NCBI RefSeq assembly: GCF_025515305.1 | Contig: NZ_JAOPHT010000004.1 | Coordinates: 186,001 to 250,000, forward strand | Direction: 5' to 3' | DNA length: 64,000 nucleotides | Source: Roseicyclus sediminis | GTDB lineage: Bacteria; Pseudomonadota; Alphaproteobacteria; Rhodobacterales; Rhodobacteraceae | Part shown: positions 27,345 to 35,445 of the stretch, one piece after another | How the letters are laid out: every line of letters begins with the position of its first letter | How positions within the stretch are numbered: position 1 is the first letter of the stretch | Position numbers and translations under genes: made by a program | The notes under the pieces: generated by a model | Told to the model about the DNA's origin: nothing | Database searches by the model: none | Seen by the model: the letters and a program-made list of their open reading frames with translations, nothing else

Positions 27345-27830
27345 ATGAACCGCAGATCATTCCTGGGCTGGACCGCGAGCCTCGGCGCCGCATGGGCCGC
27401 GCTGTCCCGGCGCGCCGCCGCAGCCATTGCCGAGGGCCCCTTCGAAGTCACCCGCACCGAGGCCGAATGGCGCGCGATGCTGAGCGACCTGCAATACGCC
27501 GTGATGCGCGAGGCCGCGACGGAGCGTGCCTTCACGAGCCCGCTCAACGACGAACACCGGCAGGGCATCTTTCACTGCCGGGGCTGTGACCTCGCTCTGT
27601 ATTCCTCCGAGACGAAGTATGACAGTGGTACGGGCTGGCCGAGCTTCTACGACGCGTTGCCGAATGCCATCGGCACGATGGAGGACCGCTCGCTGTTCTT
27701 TCAGGTGCGGACCGAGTGCCATTGCCGCCGCTGCGGCAGCCACCTCGGCCACGTCTTCAACGACGGCCCGCGGCCCACGGGCAAGCGACATTGCATTAAC
27801 GGCGTGTCGCTGGTGTTCCGGCCGGCCTGA
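27345..27830 (+). CDS. msrB: Tat-exported methionine-R-sulfoxide reductase
   Basis: A 161-aa MsrB that reduces methionine-R-sulfoxide. The N-terminus MNRRSFLGWTASLG, followed by an Ala-rich stretch, is a twin-arginine signal, so the enzyme should be exported folded to the periplasm. Two CxxC zinc-binding pairs are present (CRGC, CRRC), the substrate motif GTGWPSFYDAL is intact, and the catalytic Cys lies in RHCINGVSL. The start at 27345 has GGAGGTGTTCC upstream and yields the full Tat signal. It lies near the oxyR-katG peroxide-defence pair but separately transcribed. Its electron donor in the periplasm is not evident here. Confidence 0.9.
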   Translation: MNRRSFLGWTASLGAAWAALSRRAAAAIAEGPFEVTRTEAEWRAMLSDLQYAVMREAATERAFTSPLNDEHRQGIFHCRGCDLALYSSETKYDSGTGWPSFYDALPNAIGTMEDRSLFFQVRTECHCRRCGSHLGHVFNDGPRPTGKRHCINGVSLVFRPA

Positions 27831-27836
27831 CGCGTC

Positions 27837-28556
27837 TCAACTCACCCGTTCGCCATAGGGGCACACGTCGTCGTCGAAGGGGACGTGCCGTTTCCGGAAG
27901 GGCCTGTCCTCCACCACCTCGGGCGCGGCGATCCGGTCCATGCGGAAATGGCGGAAGTCCTCTCGCGCCGGGTCCCAGGCCACGAGGTACCAGAGCGGCG
28001 GCAGGATCAGGACGGCCTGAGGTTCCACTTCGCGCCGTGTCCCGGCACCCTTCGCATCGCGGTAGGCGAAGCGCAGGCACCGCTGCCCGAGGAAGGCCGC
28101 CTCGAAGGCGGGCAGCAGCGCCGCGTCCATCGCTCCCATGTCCGAGATGTCCTGCTTCGGGGAAAGCCGCCCGACGTAGAGGCAGTCGAGCATCCGCCGG
28201 AGATCCTGTACCTTCTCGCGCGGAAGCGCCCGCTCGATCTTGGCGAGGCCCGCATCGGCGAGGTCGGCGAAGGGCAGGGAGCGGGCCGCGCGCATGGCGG
28301 CCACGCTGACGAGGAGCGCGAACACCTCCGTCACGGTCAGCCGTGCGGTCGTCTGCATGGAGCTGGGGTCGAGCTGTAGCCCGCCGCCGCGCCCGCTCTC
28401 GGAATGGATGAGAAAGCCCTGCTCGCGCAGCGCACCGATGTCGCGAAGGATCGTGCGCCGCGATACCCCGACTTCGCCCGCCAGCGCCCCCACGGTGGAG
28501 GCGCCGCTGCGGCGGAGGATGCGGAGGATTGCGTCGTGCCGAAGGCGCGCGGTCAT
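27837..28556 (-). CDS. YafY-type HTH and WYL-domain regulator
   Basis: A 239-aa regulator with an N-terminal winged HTH (ILRILRRSGASTVGALAGEVGVSRRTILRDIGALREQG) and a WYL ligand-sensing domain (RCLRFAYRDAKGAGTRREVEPQAVLILPPLWYLVAWDP). The ATG at 28556 places the HTH at the family's usual distance from the N-terminus. The frame stays open to 28697, and an ATG at 28640 would add residues encoded by a 26-bp tandem repeat. No good ribosome site precedes either start. It is divergent from a RidA-type gene, which it may control. WYL regulators often sense nucleotides or DNA damage. Confidence 0.8.
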   Translation of the reverse strand: MTARLRHDAILRILRRSGASTVGALAGEVGVSRRTILRDIGALREQGFLIHSESGRGGGLQLDPSSMQTTARLTVTEVFALLVSVAAMRAARSLPFADLADAGLAKIERALPREKVQDLRRMLDCLYVGRLSPKQDISDMGAMDAALLPAFEAAFLGQRCLRFAYRDAKGAGTRREVEPQAVLILPPLWYLVAWDPAREDFRHFRMDRIAAPEVVEDRPFRKRHVPFDDDVCPYGERVS

Positions 28557-28638
28557 GGGTCGTGCCGAAGGCGCGCGGTCATGGGTCGTGCCGAAGGCGC
28601 GCGGGCGTGAGTCCTGCCGAAGGCGCGCTGTTGTCGTC
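28535..28638. repeat. 26-bp tandem repeat, about four copies, at the 5' end of the WYL regulator
   Basis: The unit CGTGCCGAAGGCGCGC plus GGTCATGGGT occurs perfectly at 28535-28560 and 28561-28586, then in decayed form at 28587-28612 and 28613-28638. Each perfect copy contains a minus-strand ATG. Because 26 is not a multiple of three, only the copy nearest the gene puts its ATG in the correct frame. The repeat may displace or vary the promoter and start of the regulator. Confidence 0.85.
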
Positions 28639-28745
28639 ATGTGGGAGGCGGTTTGCCATGGAAGCAGCCTAGCACTTTCGGTGCCAGATCGTGGCACCTT
28701 TTCCTTCTAGGCCCGTCCCTGTCAGTTCAGCACAGGAGACCGAAG

Positions 28746-29156
28746 ATGACACATGACGCACGCCCGCTGGCCGTGAACCCGCCCAACCTGCCCGATCCGC
28801 GTCCCTACGGCTACAGCACCGCCGTCCTCGCCCCCGCCACCGGGCGGCTCGCCTTCATCTCCGGGCAAGGAGGGCAGGACGCGACGGGGGGGCTCTCGCC
28901 CGACTTCGCGACGCAGGTCACGCAGGCCTATGCGAACCTCGGCGCGGTGCTGGAGGCGCTCGGCGCCGGGCCCGGGCAGGTCGTGAAGCTCACCGTCTAC
29001 GTCGTCGATCACGACATGTCGAAGCTCGGCGTTCTCACACAGGCCGTGACCTCCATGTTCGGCGATCACCTGCCCGCGCAGACGCTGCTGGCCGTGCCGA
29101 AGCTCGCTCTCGACCCGATGCTCTTCGAGGTCGACGCCGTGGCGCTGCTCGGGTGA
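28746..29156 (+). CDS. RidA/YjgF-family protein
   Basis: A 136-aa RidA-superfamily protein. Recognisable parts are YSTAVLAPATGRLAFISGQGGQD, AYANLGAVLEALGAGPGQVVKLTVYVVD and a C-terminal VPKLALDPMLFEVDAVALLG. RidA proteins hydrolyse reactive enamine or imine intermediates made by PLP enzymes. The Arg that binds the carboxylate in the RidA subgroup is not at its usual place (VPKLA instead of VxRLP), so this is more likely one of the Rid1-7 groups with another substrate. CAGGAG precedes the ATG at 28746. It is divergent from the WYL regulator. Confidence 0.8.
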   Translation: MTHDARPLAVNPPNLPDPRPYGYSTAVLAPATGRLAFISGQGGQDATGGLSPDFATQVTQAYANLGAVLEALGAGPGQVVKLTVYVVDHDMSKLGVLTQAVTSMFGDHLPAQTLLAVPKLALDPMLFEVDAVALLG

Positions 29157-29187
29157 CTGGACGGGGCGGCGCGACCCGCCGCCCCTC

Positions 29188-30204
29188 TCACATCTCCACC
29201 ACGCGCCCCGTCCGGATGCTCTCGTCCGCCGCGAGGCAGATGGCGAGCGACCGCACCGCGTCCGCCATGTGACGGGTCAGGTCGATGTCCTCGGCGATGG
29301 CCCGCAGCACGTAGGCCTGTTCCGCGTCGCACAGGTCCTGGTGTCCGGGCTCGTCCGCAAGCGCGATCATCTCGTCGCCCGTCGGCCGGTGCACGAGCAG
29401 CCCGCCGACCTTCGTGTGCCCGTCGATGTCCGAGGATGCCCCCTTGTCGGCGTCCGTGATCGACACCGCGCCGTTCGGGCTGATGATGTCCTTCACGAAA
29501 AACGCCGTCTCGGACATCATCGGGCCCCATCCCGCCTCGTACCAGCCGACCGATCCGTCCTCGAACACGACCTGCAACTGGCCGTAATTGTACATGTCCG
29601 GCGCGATCTCGTCCGACAGGCGCAGGCCGATCCCCTGCACGCGGACGGGGGCGGCATCGGTCACCTGGCACATCACGTCGACATAGTGGACGCCGCAGTC
29701 GACGATGGGCGAGGTCGTCGCCATCAGCGCCTTGTGCGTCGCCCATTCGGCGCCTGTCGACTGCTGGTTCAGGTTCATGCGGAAGACGTAGGGCCCGCCC
29801 AGGCGCCGCGCCTCGTCGATCATCCGCACCCAGGACGGGTGATGGCGTAGGATGTAGCCCACCACGAGCTTGCGGTTCAGCCGCGTTGCCGTCTCCACCA
29901 CGCGCTCGGCATCGGCGACGGTCGTGGCCAGCGGCTTTTCCACGAAGACATGGGCGCCCGCCTCCATCGCGGCGATGGCGAGGTCGGCGTGGCTGTCGGA
30001 ATAGGTGGCGATCACGACGAGGTCGGGACGGGTCTCCATTCCGGCCTCGAAGCTGTCGAACCGGGGATAGGGGGCGAGCGCGTCGGGCAGGTCGCGGGGC
30101 GATCGGTTCACGAGGCCGACGATCTCGGAGCCTTCCAGCCGATGATGGGCGAGCGCGTGGCTCACCCCCATGTTTCCAAGGCCCACCACCAGCGTTTTCG
30201 TCAT
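29188..30204 (-). CDS. Gfo/Idh/MocA-family oxidoreductase
   Basis: A 338-aa NAD(P)-dependent dehydrogenase. The Rossmann motif VVGLGNMGVSHA is at the N-terminus, the EKPLA signature that positions the catalytic Lys is near residue 92, and the alpha/beta substrate domain has CGVHYVDVMCQV. Family members oxidise sugars, inositols or glycosides. The ATG at 30204 has GGGAGGCGGC upstream. It is divergent from the SIS-domain gene with 64 bp between them, so the two may share a promoter region. It belongs to a set of four Gfo/Idh genes in this locus. The substrate is unknown. Confidence 0.82.
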   Translation of the reverse strand: MTKTLVVGLGNMGVSHALAHHRLEGSEIVGLVNRSPRDLPDALAPYPRFDSFEAGMETRPDLVVIATYSDSHADLAIAAMEAGAHVFVEKPLATTVADAERVVETATRLNRKLVVGYILRHHPSWVRMIDEARRLGGPYVFRMNLNQQSTGAEWATHKALMATTSPIVDCGVHYVDVMCQVTDAAPVRVQGIGLRLSDEIAPDMYNYGQLQVVFEDGSVGWYEAGWGPMMSETAFFVKDIISPNGAVSITDADKGASSDIDGHTKVGGLLVHRPTGDEMIALADEPGHQDLCDAEQAYVLRAIAEDIDLTRHMADAVRSLAICLAADESIRTGRVVEM

Positions 30205-30268
30205 TTCAGCCGCCTCCCGTTTGCGTCAGGATGGACGCCAGGGGCGGCAACGGCAAGGGCAGCAGGAC

Positions 30269-31297
30269 ATGACAGGGCAGGACACGCGGATGCGCCGCGA
30301 GGTGGCCGAGATCCCGCAGGCGGTCGAGCGGCTGCTGACGGACGGCGCGGCGGCGGTGCGTGCCGCGGCGGCTGAAATCGCACACCGCGATCCGGCCTTC
30401 TTCGTCACCGTCGCGCGCGGGTCCTCCGACCACGCCTGCACCTATTTCAAGTATGCGGCCGAGCTGCTGGCCGGCCTTCCCGTGGCCTCGGTCGGCCCCT
30501 CGGTCGCCTCGATCTACGGGGCGAAGCTGAAGATGGCGGGCGCGGTCTGCCTGTCTGTCTCGCAATCGGGCCGGAGCCCCGACATCGTGGACCTGACGCG
30601 GGCGGCGCGGACGGGCGGGGCCTACACGGTTGCGGTGACGAACGATGCGGCCTCGCCGCTGGCAGGGGCTGCGGACGCGACCCTCGACATCCACGCGGGC
30701 CCCGAACTGAGCGTGGCGGCGACCAAGACCTTCGTGACCTCCGCGCTCGCCTGTCTCTGGGTGCTGGCGGAGATGACGGGAGACACCGATCTTCTCGCCG
30801 CGATCCAGGCCTTGCCCGGCCGGCTCGCCGAAGCCGTCGAGGCCGACTGGAGCGCGGTGGCGGGCGTCGTGGGCGAGGGGTCGCTCTACACGCTGGGCCG
30901 GGGGCCGTCCTGGGCGATCTCGAACGAGGCGGCGCTGAAGTTCAAGGAGGTCTGCCAACTCCACGCCGAAAGCTATTCCTCCGCCGAGGTGCTGCATGGG
31001 CCGGTCTCGATCGTCGAGCGCGGCTTTCCCGTGCTGGCCTTCTCGGCCGCCGATGCGGCGGAAGGGCCGCTGGCGGAGGTCGCCGATGCGCTGGCCGGGA
31101 AAGGGGCCCTGGTTTTCGCCACGACCGACAGGGTGCGCGTGGCGCATGCCCTGCCGACGGTGCGCACCGGCCATCCGCTCACCGATCCGCTGTCGCTGAT
31201 CGTCAGCTTCTACGCGATGATCGAACGGGTGGCCGTGTCGCGCGGTCTCGACCCCGACATGCCGCGCCATCTGCGCAAGGTGACCGAGACGACGTGA
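30269..31297 (+). CDS. SIS-domain sugar-phosphate isomerase/deaminase (GlmS C-domain-like)
   Basis: A 342-aa protein with two SIS domains corresponding to the isomerase half of GlmS, without the glutaminase half. Motifs include ARGSSDHACTYFKYAAE, SQSGRSPDIVDL, TKTFVTSALACLW, GRGPSWAISNEAALKFKEVCQLHAES and EVLHGPVSIV. Stand-alone proteins of this type act as glucosamine-6-phosphate deaminases (NagB-II/GlmD) or on related amino sugars (AgaS). It points to an amino sugar as one substrate of the locus. The ATG at 30269 follows AGCAGGAC. It is convergent with the Gfo/Idh pair that ends at 31317. Confidence 0.8.
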   Translation: MTGQDTRMRREVAEIPQAVERLLTDGAAAVRAAAAEIAHRDPAFFVTVARGSSDHACTYFKYAAELLAGLPVASVGPSVASIYGAKLKMAGAVCLSVSQSGRSPDIVDLTRAARTGGAYTVAVTNDAASPLAGAADATLDIHAGPELSVAATKTFVTSALACLWVLAEMTGDTDLLAAIQALPGRLAEAVEADWSAVAGVVGEGSLYTLGRGPSWAISNEAALKFKEVCQLHAESYSSAEVLHGPVSIVERGFPVLAFSAADAAEGPLAEVADALAGKGALVFATTDRVRVAHALPTVRTGHPLTDPLSLIVSFYAMIERVAVSRGLDPDMPRHLRKVTETT

Positions 31298-31316
31298 GGG
31301 GCGATGTCGCCCTGCG

Positions 31317-32432
31317 CTAGCTTTCCAGTCGCCGGGCTGCGCCGACCTCGACTTCCCGCCCGGTGATCCTGCTCCGGACCGCCGCGAAGGCGAGGGCGAG
31401 GCTGAAGAGGTTCTCGCGCGCCGAGTTCTCGGGCTCGCGCCCCTCCTCGATCGCGCAAAGAAGCTCGCCCATCGTACCGCGGAACCCGTCGTTGAACCAC
31501 TGGCCCTCCAGCACGGGCCGCGCGATCCCCTGCGCCGTCGTCAGCGTGACCGTCTGCGCGCCGAGGTCCGGGCCATCCGACACGAGGCTGCCCTCCGTGC
31601 CCCCGACATAGGTCGTGTCGCGTGGCCCGTGGGGCGTGCCGCCGTCGAAAACGAGGCTCGCCTGCCCGCCATCCAACCGCACCAGCGCCTGCGCAAGAAG
31701 CGGCACCTTGTTGGCCTGTCCGGCCCCACGGGCCGAGGTCGCAAAGACCGAGCGCGCGCGGCGTCCCGTAAGCGAGGCCACGAAGTCGAACCAATGGACG
31801 CCGAAATCGTAGAGGACGAGATCCTCGATCTCGTCGAACGGGGTTCCGGCCGTCCAGCCGTGGTTCCAGTGCAGCGAGACATGCGCCGAGAGGACCTCGC
31901 CGATCAGTCCGCCCTTCACGGCCTCGCGCATCCAGGCCTTGTGCGGCGCCCAGCGGCCGTTCTGGTTGACGGCAAGCCTGCATCCCTTGTCCTCGGCGAG
32001 TTTCACGAGGTCCTCGCCGACACCGAGGTCGGTGACGAAAGGCTTCTGGCTCAGCACATGCTTGCCCGCCTTCAGCGCGGCTTCGATGATCGGCGCGCGG
32101 TGCTCTGGGTGGAGGGTGACGTCGATCACGTCGATCTCGCTGTCGGAGAGCATCGCCTGCCAATCGTCCTCGATCCGCGCGGCTGGGCAGTATTCGGCGG
32201 CCTTCGCCTCGGCCTTCGACCGCGTCCGGTTCCACAGCGCCGCGACCTCCCAGCCCGCCGTCCTGTAGGCGTCGAGATGGCTTGCCGAGATCCCGCCGGT
32301 CCCGATCATCCCGATCCGGGGGCGGTAGGACTTCGGCATCGGCGGCTTGTAGGGCAGGTCGGGCGCCGCGATCTCGGGCAGGGCCGCAGACTTGAGCGCG
32401 TAGGTGTCGGTATCGCCTGCGTCTTCGGTCAT
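31317..32432 (-). CDS. Gfo/Idh/MocA-family oxidoreductase with altered EKP motif
   Basis: A 371-aa protein with an N-terminal extension of about 35 residues before the Rossmann motif GMIGTGGISASHLDAY. The usual EKP reads SQKPFVTD, keeping the catalytic Lys but replacing Glu by Gln. Later segments (LHWNHGWTAG, LYDFGVHWFDFVASLTG) fit the substrate domain. Its start overlaps the stop of the preceding Gfo/Idh gene by ATGA, so the two are translated together and may catalyse sequential or reciprocal redox steps. It is the last gene of the long LacI-controlled operon. Confidence 0.82.
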   Translation of the reverse strand: MTEDAGDTDTYALKSAALPEIAAPDLPYKPPMPKSYRPRIGMIGTGGISASHLDAYRTAGWEVAALWNRTRSKAEAKAAEYCPAARIEDDWQAMLSDSEIDVIDVTLHPEHRAPIIEAALKAGKHVLSQKPFVTDLGVGEDLVKLAEDKGCRLAVNQNGRWAPHKAWMREAVKGGLIGEVLSAHVSLHWNHGWTAGTPFDEIEDLVLYDFGVHWFDFVASLTGRRARSVFATSARGAGQANKVPLLAQALVRLDGGQASLVFDGGTPHGPRDTTYVGGTEGSLVSDGPDLGAQTVTLTTAQGIARPVLEGQWFNDGFRGTMGELLCAIEEGREPENSARENLFSLALAFAAVRSRITGREVEVGAARRLES

Positions 32433-33505
32433 GGGATCAACTCCAGCGTGCGCTTCTCGGCGGCCGAACGGGCGGCGGTGTCCACGATGCGTTGCGCCGT
32501 CAGGCAGAGCGCGGGGTCGAGCGGGCCGCCCACCTTCTCGCCGCGCGCGAGACAGCCCAGCACGTATTCGATCGCGTTGCGCTCTCCCTCCTTCAGGGGG
32601 TCGACGGGGATCTCGTGCCGCTCGGGCCGCGCGCGGGTCTGGACGGTCACGTGGCTTGCGTAATCGGGGGAGGCGATGGTCCCGTCGCTGCCCACGAAGG
32701 TGAAGCCGCACGTGGGCTGCGGCTGATGTGTCCAGGGGTCGGTGAAGGTGCCCCAGCGCGTCTCCATCCGGGAAAGCCCGGTGGCATAGCGGCAGACGGC
32801 GACGGCGTGCTGGTCGACCTCGATCCCTGGCGTCTCGTCCACCGTGCAGGTCACCTCGAGCGGTGCGCGCCCGTTCATGTACCAGGTTCCCAGCGTCGCC
32901 CCATAGCCCATGTAGTCGAGCAACGACCCGCCTCCGCTGGCCTTCTTGTACCACCAGCTGTCGGGCTTCTGGCGCTCCACTTCCTCGGGGCTGACCTCCA
33001 CCTTGTCGGCGAGATGCCACAGCGGCCCGCGGTTGCCGTCGTAGAAATGCACCTCGCGCAACTCCCCGATCATCCCCTCGTCGATCAGCCGTTTCGCGGT
33101 CACGTGGCTTTCGACCCAGCGCAGCGGCCAGTTGATGGCCATTTGCCTGCCCGTGCCCTCCATCGCCGCGATCATCCGGCGCGCGTCGGCGGTGGAGGCG
33201 GCGAAGGGCTTCTCGACGAAGACGTGGACGCCATGGGGCGCGAGGCGTTCGACGTAATCCGCGTGCTCGGCGGTGGCGGCGCAGAGGATCGCCATGTCGT
33301 AGGGGCCGGACGCCATGCAGGCGTCGAAATCGGTGAAATAGCGGTCCTCGGCCACGCCGAACTTGCCCGCCACGCCTTGCATCTTCGCAAGGTCGGGGTC
33401 GTAGAGCCCCGCGATCTCCGCCTCGGGATGCTCATGCACGAGGCGCAGGAGGTCGCCCATGTGCATGTGGTCGAAACTGATGCCGACGATACGGAACTTC
33501 GACAT
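32429..33505 (-). CDS. Gfo/Idh/MocA-family oxidoreductase
   Basis: A 358-aa dehydrogenase-like protein starting MSKFRIVGISFDHMHMGDLLRLV, a variant of the Rossmann start without the classical GxGxxG, followed by VFVEKPFAAS with the catalytic Lys. The SLLDYMGYGATLGTWYM segment lies in the substrate domain. The divergent nucleotide motif suggests altered cofactor handling, as in some members that keep NAD tightly bound. It is 12 bp downstream of the permease gene and overlaps the next Gfo/Idh gene by 4 bp. The role is inferred only as sugar or polyol redox chemistry. Confidence 0.8.
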   Translation of the reverse strand: MSKFRIVGISFDHMHMGDLLRLVHEHPEAEIAGLYDPDLAKMQGVAGKFGVAEDRYFTDFDACMASGPYDMAILCAATAEHADYVERLAPHGVHVFVEKPFAASTADARRMIAAMEGTGRQMAINWPLRWVESHVTAKRLIDEGMIGELREVHFYDGNRGPLWHLADKVEVSPEEVERQKPDSWWYKKASGGGSLLDYMGYGATLGTWYMNGRAPLEVTCTVDETPGIEVDQHAVAVCRYATGLSRMETRWGTFTDPWTHQPQPTCGFTFVGSDGTIASPDYASHVTVQTRARPERHEIPVDPLKEGERNAIEYVLGCLARGEKVGGPLDPALCLTAQRIVDTAARSAAEKRTLELIP

Positions 33506-33517
33506 GTCTTTCTTCCC

Positions 33518-34507
33518 TCAGCGTTGTTCGGTGAAGCGGACGTAGAGCGCCGTGACGGCGAGGATGATGAGCCCGAAGAGCGCGATCCGTGCGCCCTCGG
33601 GCATCCGCGCGAGCGTCAGCATGGTCTCGATCACGCGCAGGATCAGCGCGCCGACGATGGCGCCCGCGAAACTGCCCCGCCCGCCGAAGATCGAGGTGCC
33701 GCCGATCACGGCGGCCGCAACGGAAGGCAGCATCAGCGGATTGGCGAGGCTGAGGGACGGCGCGCGGATCATGCCGAGATAGAGGAGACCCGTCAGCGCC
33801 GCGATCAGGCCCGACAGCACGTAAAGCGCCATCAGCACCTGCCAGCTGCGCACGCCCGAAAGCTTCGCCGCCTTCTCGTTCGAGCCGAGCGCGAAGAGGA
33901 GCCGGCCGAAGCCGGTATACCGCATGAGCCACAGGATGAAGACCGCGAAGGGCACGAAGAGGAAAAGGCCATTGGGCAGCCCCGCCGTGCGGCCCGTGCC
34001 GAGCCATTCGAGGATGTCGGGAATGTCGGTGCCCGTGGCGATGACGTAGCGCTGGTAGACCTGCAGGCAGCCCGTGGCGATCAACCCCGTCCCCAGCGTC
34101 ATGATCAGTGGATGGACCCGCGCGATCCCCACCCCGAAGCCGTTCACAAGACCCACGATCGCGCCCACGACCATGGCGGTCAGCATGGCCGGAACGGGCC
34201 CGATCAGAGGCGTCAGCGTTGCGGCGACGAAGGCCGCGCAGGTGGCCACGATCCCGGCGGACAGGTCGATCCCCCCCGTCAGCATGGTCAGCACCTGGCA
34301 GGCAGCGAGCATGGCGAGGGGGATGGCGAACTTGATCGTGTTCCCGGCCCAGAAGGGCGAGATGATGCCGGGCCGCATCAGCTCCAGCGCCCCGATCAGG
34401 AGGAACAGGAGGCCGATCAGCGGGATGACCGGGTTGTCCTTCAGGAACCGGCCGAGCCGCACCAGCGCGCGGGTTTCCGTCTCGGCCTGCGGGTGGATGT
34501 CGCTCAT
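33518..34507 (-). CDS. Sugar ABC transporter permease
   Basis: A 329-aa inner-membrane protein of the BPD_transp_2 (RbsC/AraH-like) family. It has about ten hydrophobic helices and the family motifs LTGGIDLSAGIVA and GRRGSF-like GGRGSFAGAIVGAL near the C-terminus. It should form half of a heterodimeric channel with the next permease. Its ATG at 34507 overlaps the stop of that gene by ATGA. The operon also provides the ATPase and the binding protein, so the transporter is complete. Confidence 0.9.
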   Translation of the reverse strand: MSDIHPQAETETRALVRLGRFLKDNPVIPLIGLLFLLIGALELMRPGIISPFWAGNTIKFAIPLAMLAACQVLTMLTGGIDLSAGIVATCAAFVAATLTPLIGPVPAMLTAMVVGAIVGLVNGFGVGIARVHPLIMTLGTGLIATGCLQVYQRYVIATGTDIPDILEWLGTGRTAGLPNGLFLFVPFAVFILWLMRYTGFGRLLFALGSNEKAAKLSGVRSWQVLMALYVLSGLIAALTGLLYLGMIRAPSLSLANPLMLPSVAAAVIGGTSIFGGRGSFAGAIVGALILRVIETMLTLARMPEGARIALFGLIILAVTALYVRFTEQR

Positions 34508-35445
34508 GTCGGTCCCCTCCCGCGCATCATCAGGAAGGCGCCGAACATCACGACGCCGACCATGATGGTGCCTTCCACGATGGTCGTCACGTTCGGGTCC
34601 ACCGCCGCGAGCGTCAGGATCGTGCGGATGATCCTGAGGATGAAGACCGCGATGATCGGCCCCAGCAGTCCGCCGATCCCCCCGCCCAGTGTCACGCCGC
34701 CCAGCACGACGGCGGCGACGGCGGCCAGCAGGTATGGGCCTGGCACGGGCTCTCCGATGCCGGTCAGCGCCAGAAGGCTCAGGCCTCCGAAAGCCGAGAA
34801 CAGGCCGCAGAACGCGTAGGCCGCGGCCTTGGTGCGGCCCACAGCGACGCCCGAGCGGAAGGCCGCGTTCTCGTCCGATCCGGTGGCGTAGATCGCGAGC
34901 CCGAGCTTCGAGCGTTTCAGCGGCACCCAGATCAGGGCGACGATCACCGCCATCACGATCAGCGCCTGTGGCAGCCCGTCGATCAGGACCGATCCCACGA
35001 TCGCCTCGCGCAGGAAGGGCGCCGCCGCGCCGCCCGGCGAGTTCAGGATCAGAAGCGCGGTGCCTTCCCATACGAACAGCATGGCAAGCGTCACCACGAT
35101 GTCGGGCACCCGCGTCACCACGATCAGCACCCCGTTGATGAGGCCCATCAGCGCGCCGACCGCCAGCGTGATGAGGATCGCGGGCACGCCCCCCATGGTC
35201 TGCATCAGGACCGCCGCGGTGACCGAACACACGGCCATCATCGAGGCCACGGACAGATCGATACCCCCGACGATGACGACGACGGCCATGGCCGCCGTGG
35301 CGAAGGCGAAGGGAAGCGCGGCGCGGGCGAGGCTTTCCAGTCCCGAGACCCCGAAGCTCGGCTGGATCAGCCGCGTCACGCCGAGCAGCACGAAGAAAAG
35401 CGCGATCAGGCCGAGCGTCCAGGCGTTCTTGCGCACGAAGCTCAT
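34504..35445 (-). CDS. Sugar ABC transporter permease
   Basis: A 313-aa inner-membrane protein homologous to its neighbour, with VVIVGGIDLSVASMMAVCSV and VVLGGVTLGGGIGGLLGPI as the conserved permease segments. About ten transmembrane helices are visible. Two different permease genes are typical of transporters for pentoses, inositol or AI-2-like compounds, rather than of the single-permease ribose type. The start overlaps the ATPase gene stop by ATGA, and its stop overlaps the other permease. Confidence 0.9.
   Translation of the reverse strand: MSFVRKNAWTLGLIALFFVLLGVTRLIQPSFGVSGLESLARAALPFAFATAAMAVVVIVGGIDLSVASMMAVCSVTAAVLMQTMGGVPAILITLAVGALMGLINGVLIVVTRVPDIVVTLAMLFVWEGTALLILNSPGGAAAPFLREAIVGSVLIDGLPQALIVMAVIVALIWVPLKRSKLGLAIYATGSDENAAFRSGVAVGRTKAAAYAFCGLFSAFGGLSLLALTGIGEPVPGPYLLAAVAAVVLGGVTLGGGIGGLLGPIIAVFILRIIRTILTLAAVDPNVTTIVEGTIMVGVVMFGAFLMMRGRGPT

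Noticed and set aside
28535-28638. The 26-bp repeat as a CRISPR array
   Set aside because: Copies are directly adjacent with no unique spacers, and no cas genes are near.
32492-34819. A long plus-strand open frame opposite the Gfo/Idh and permease genes
   Set aside because: His/Arg/Asp-rich translation with no motifs; the opposite strand carries well-recognised genes with ribosome sites.
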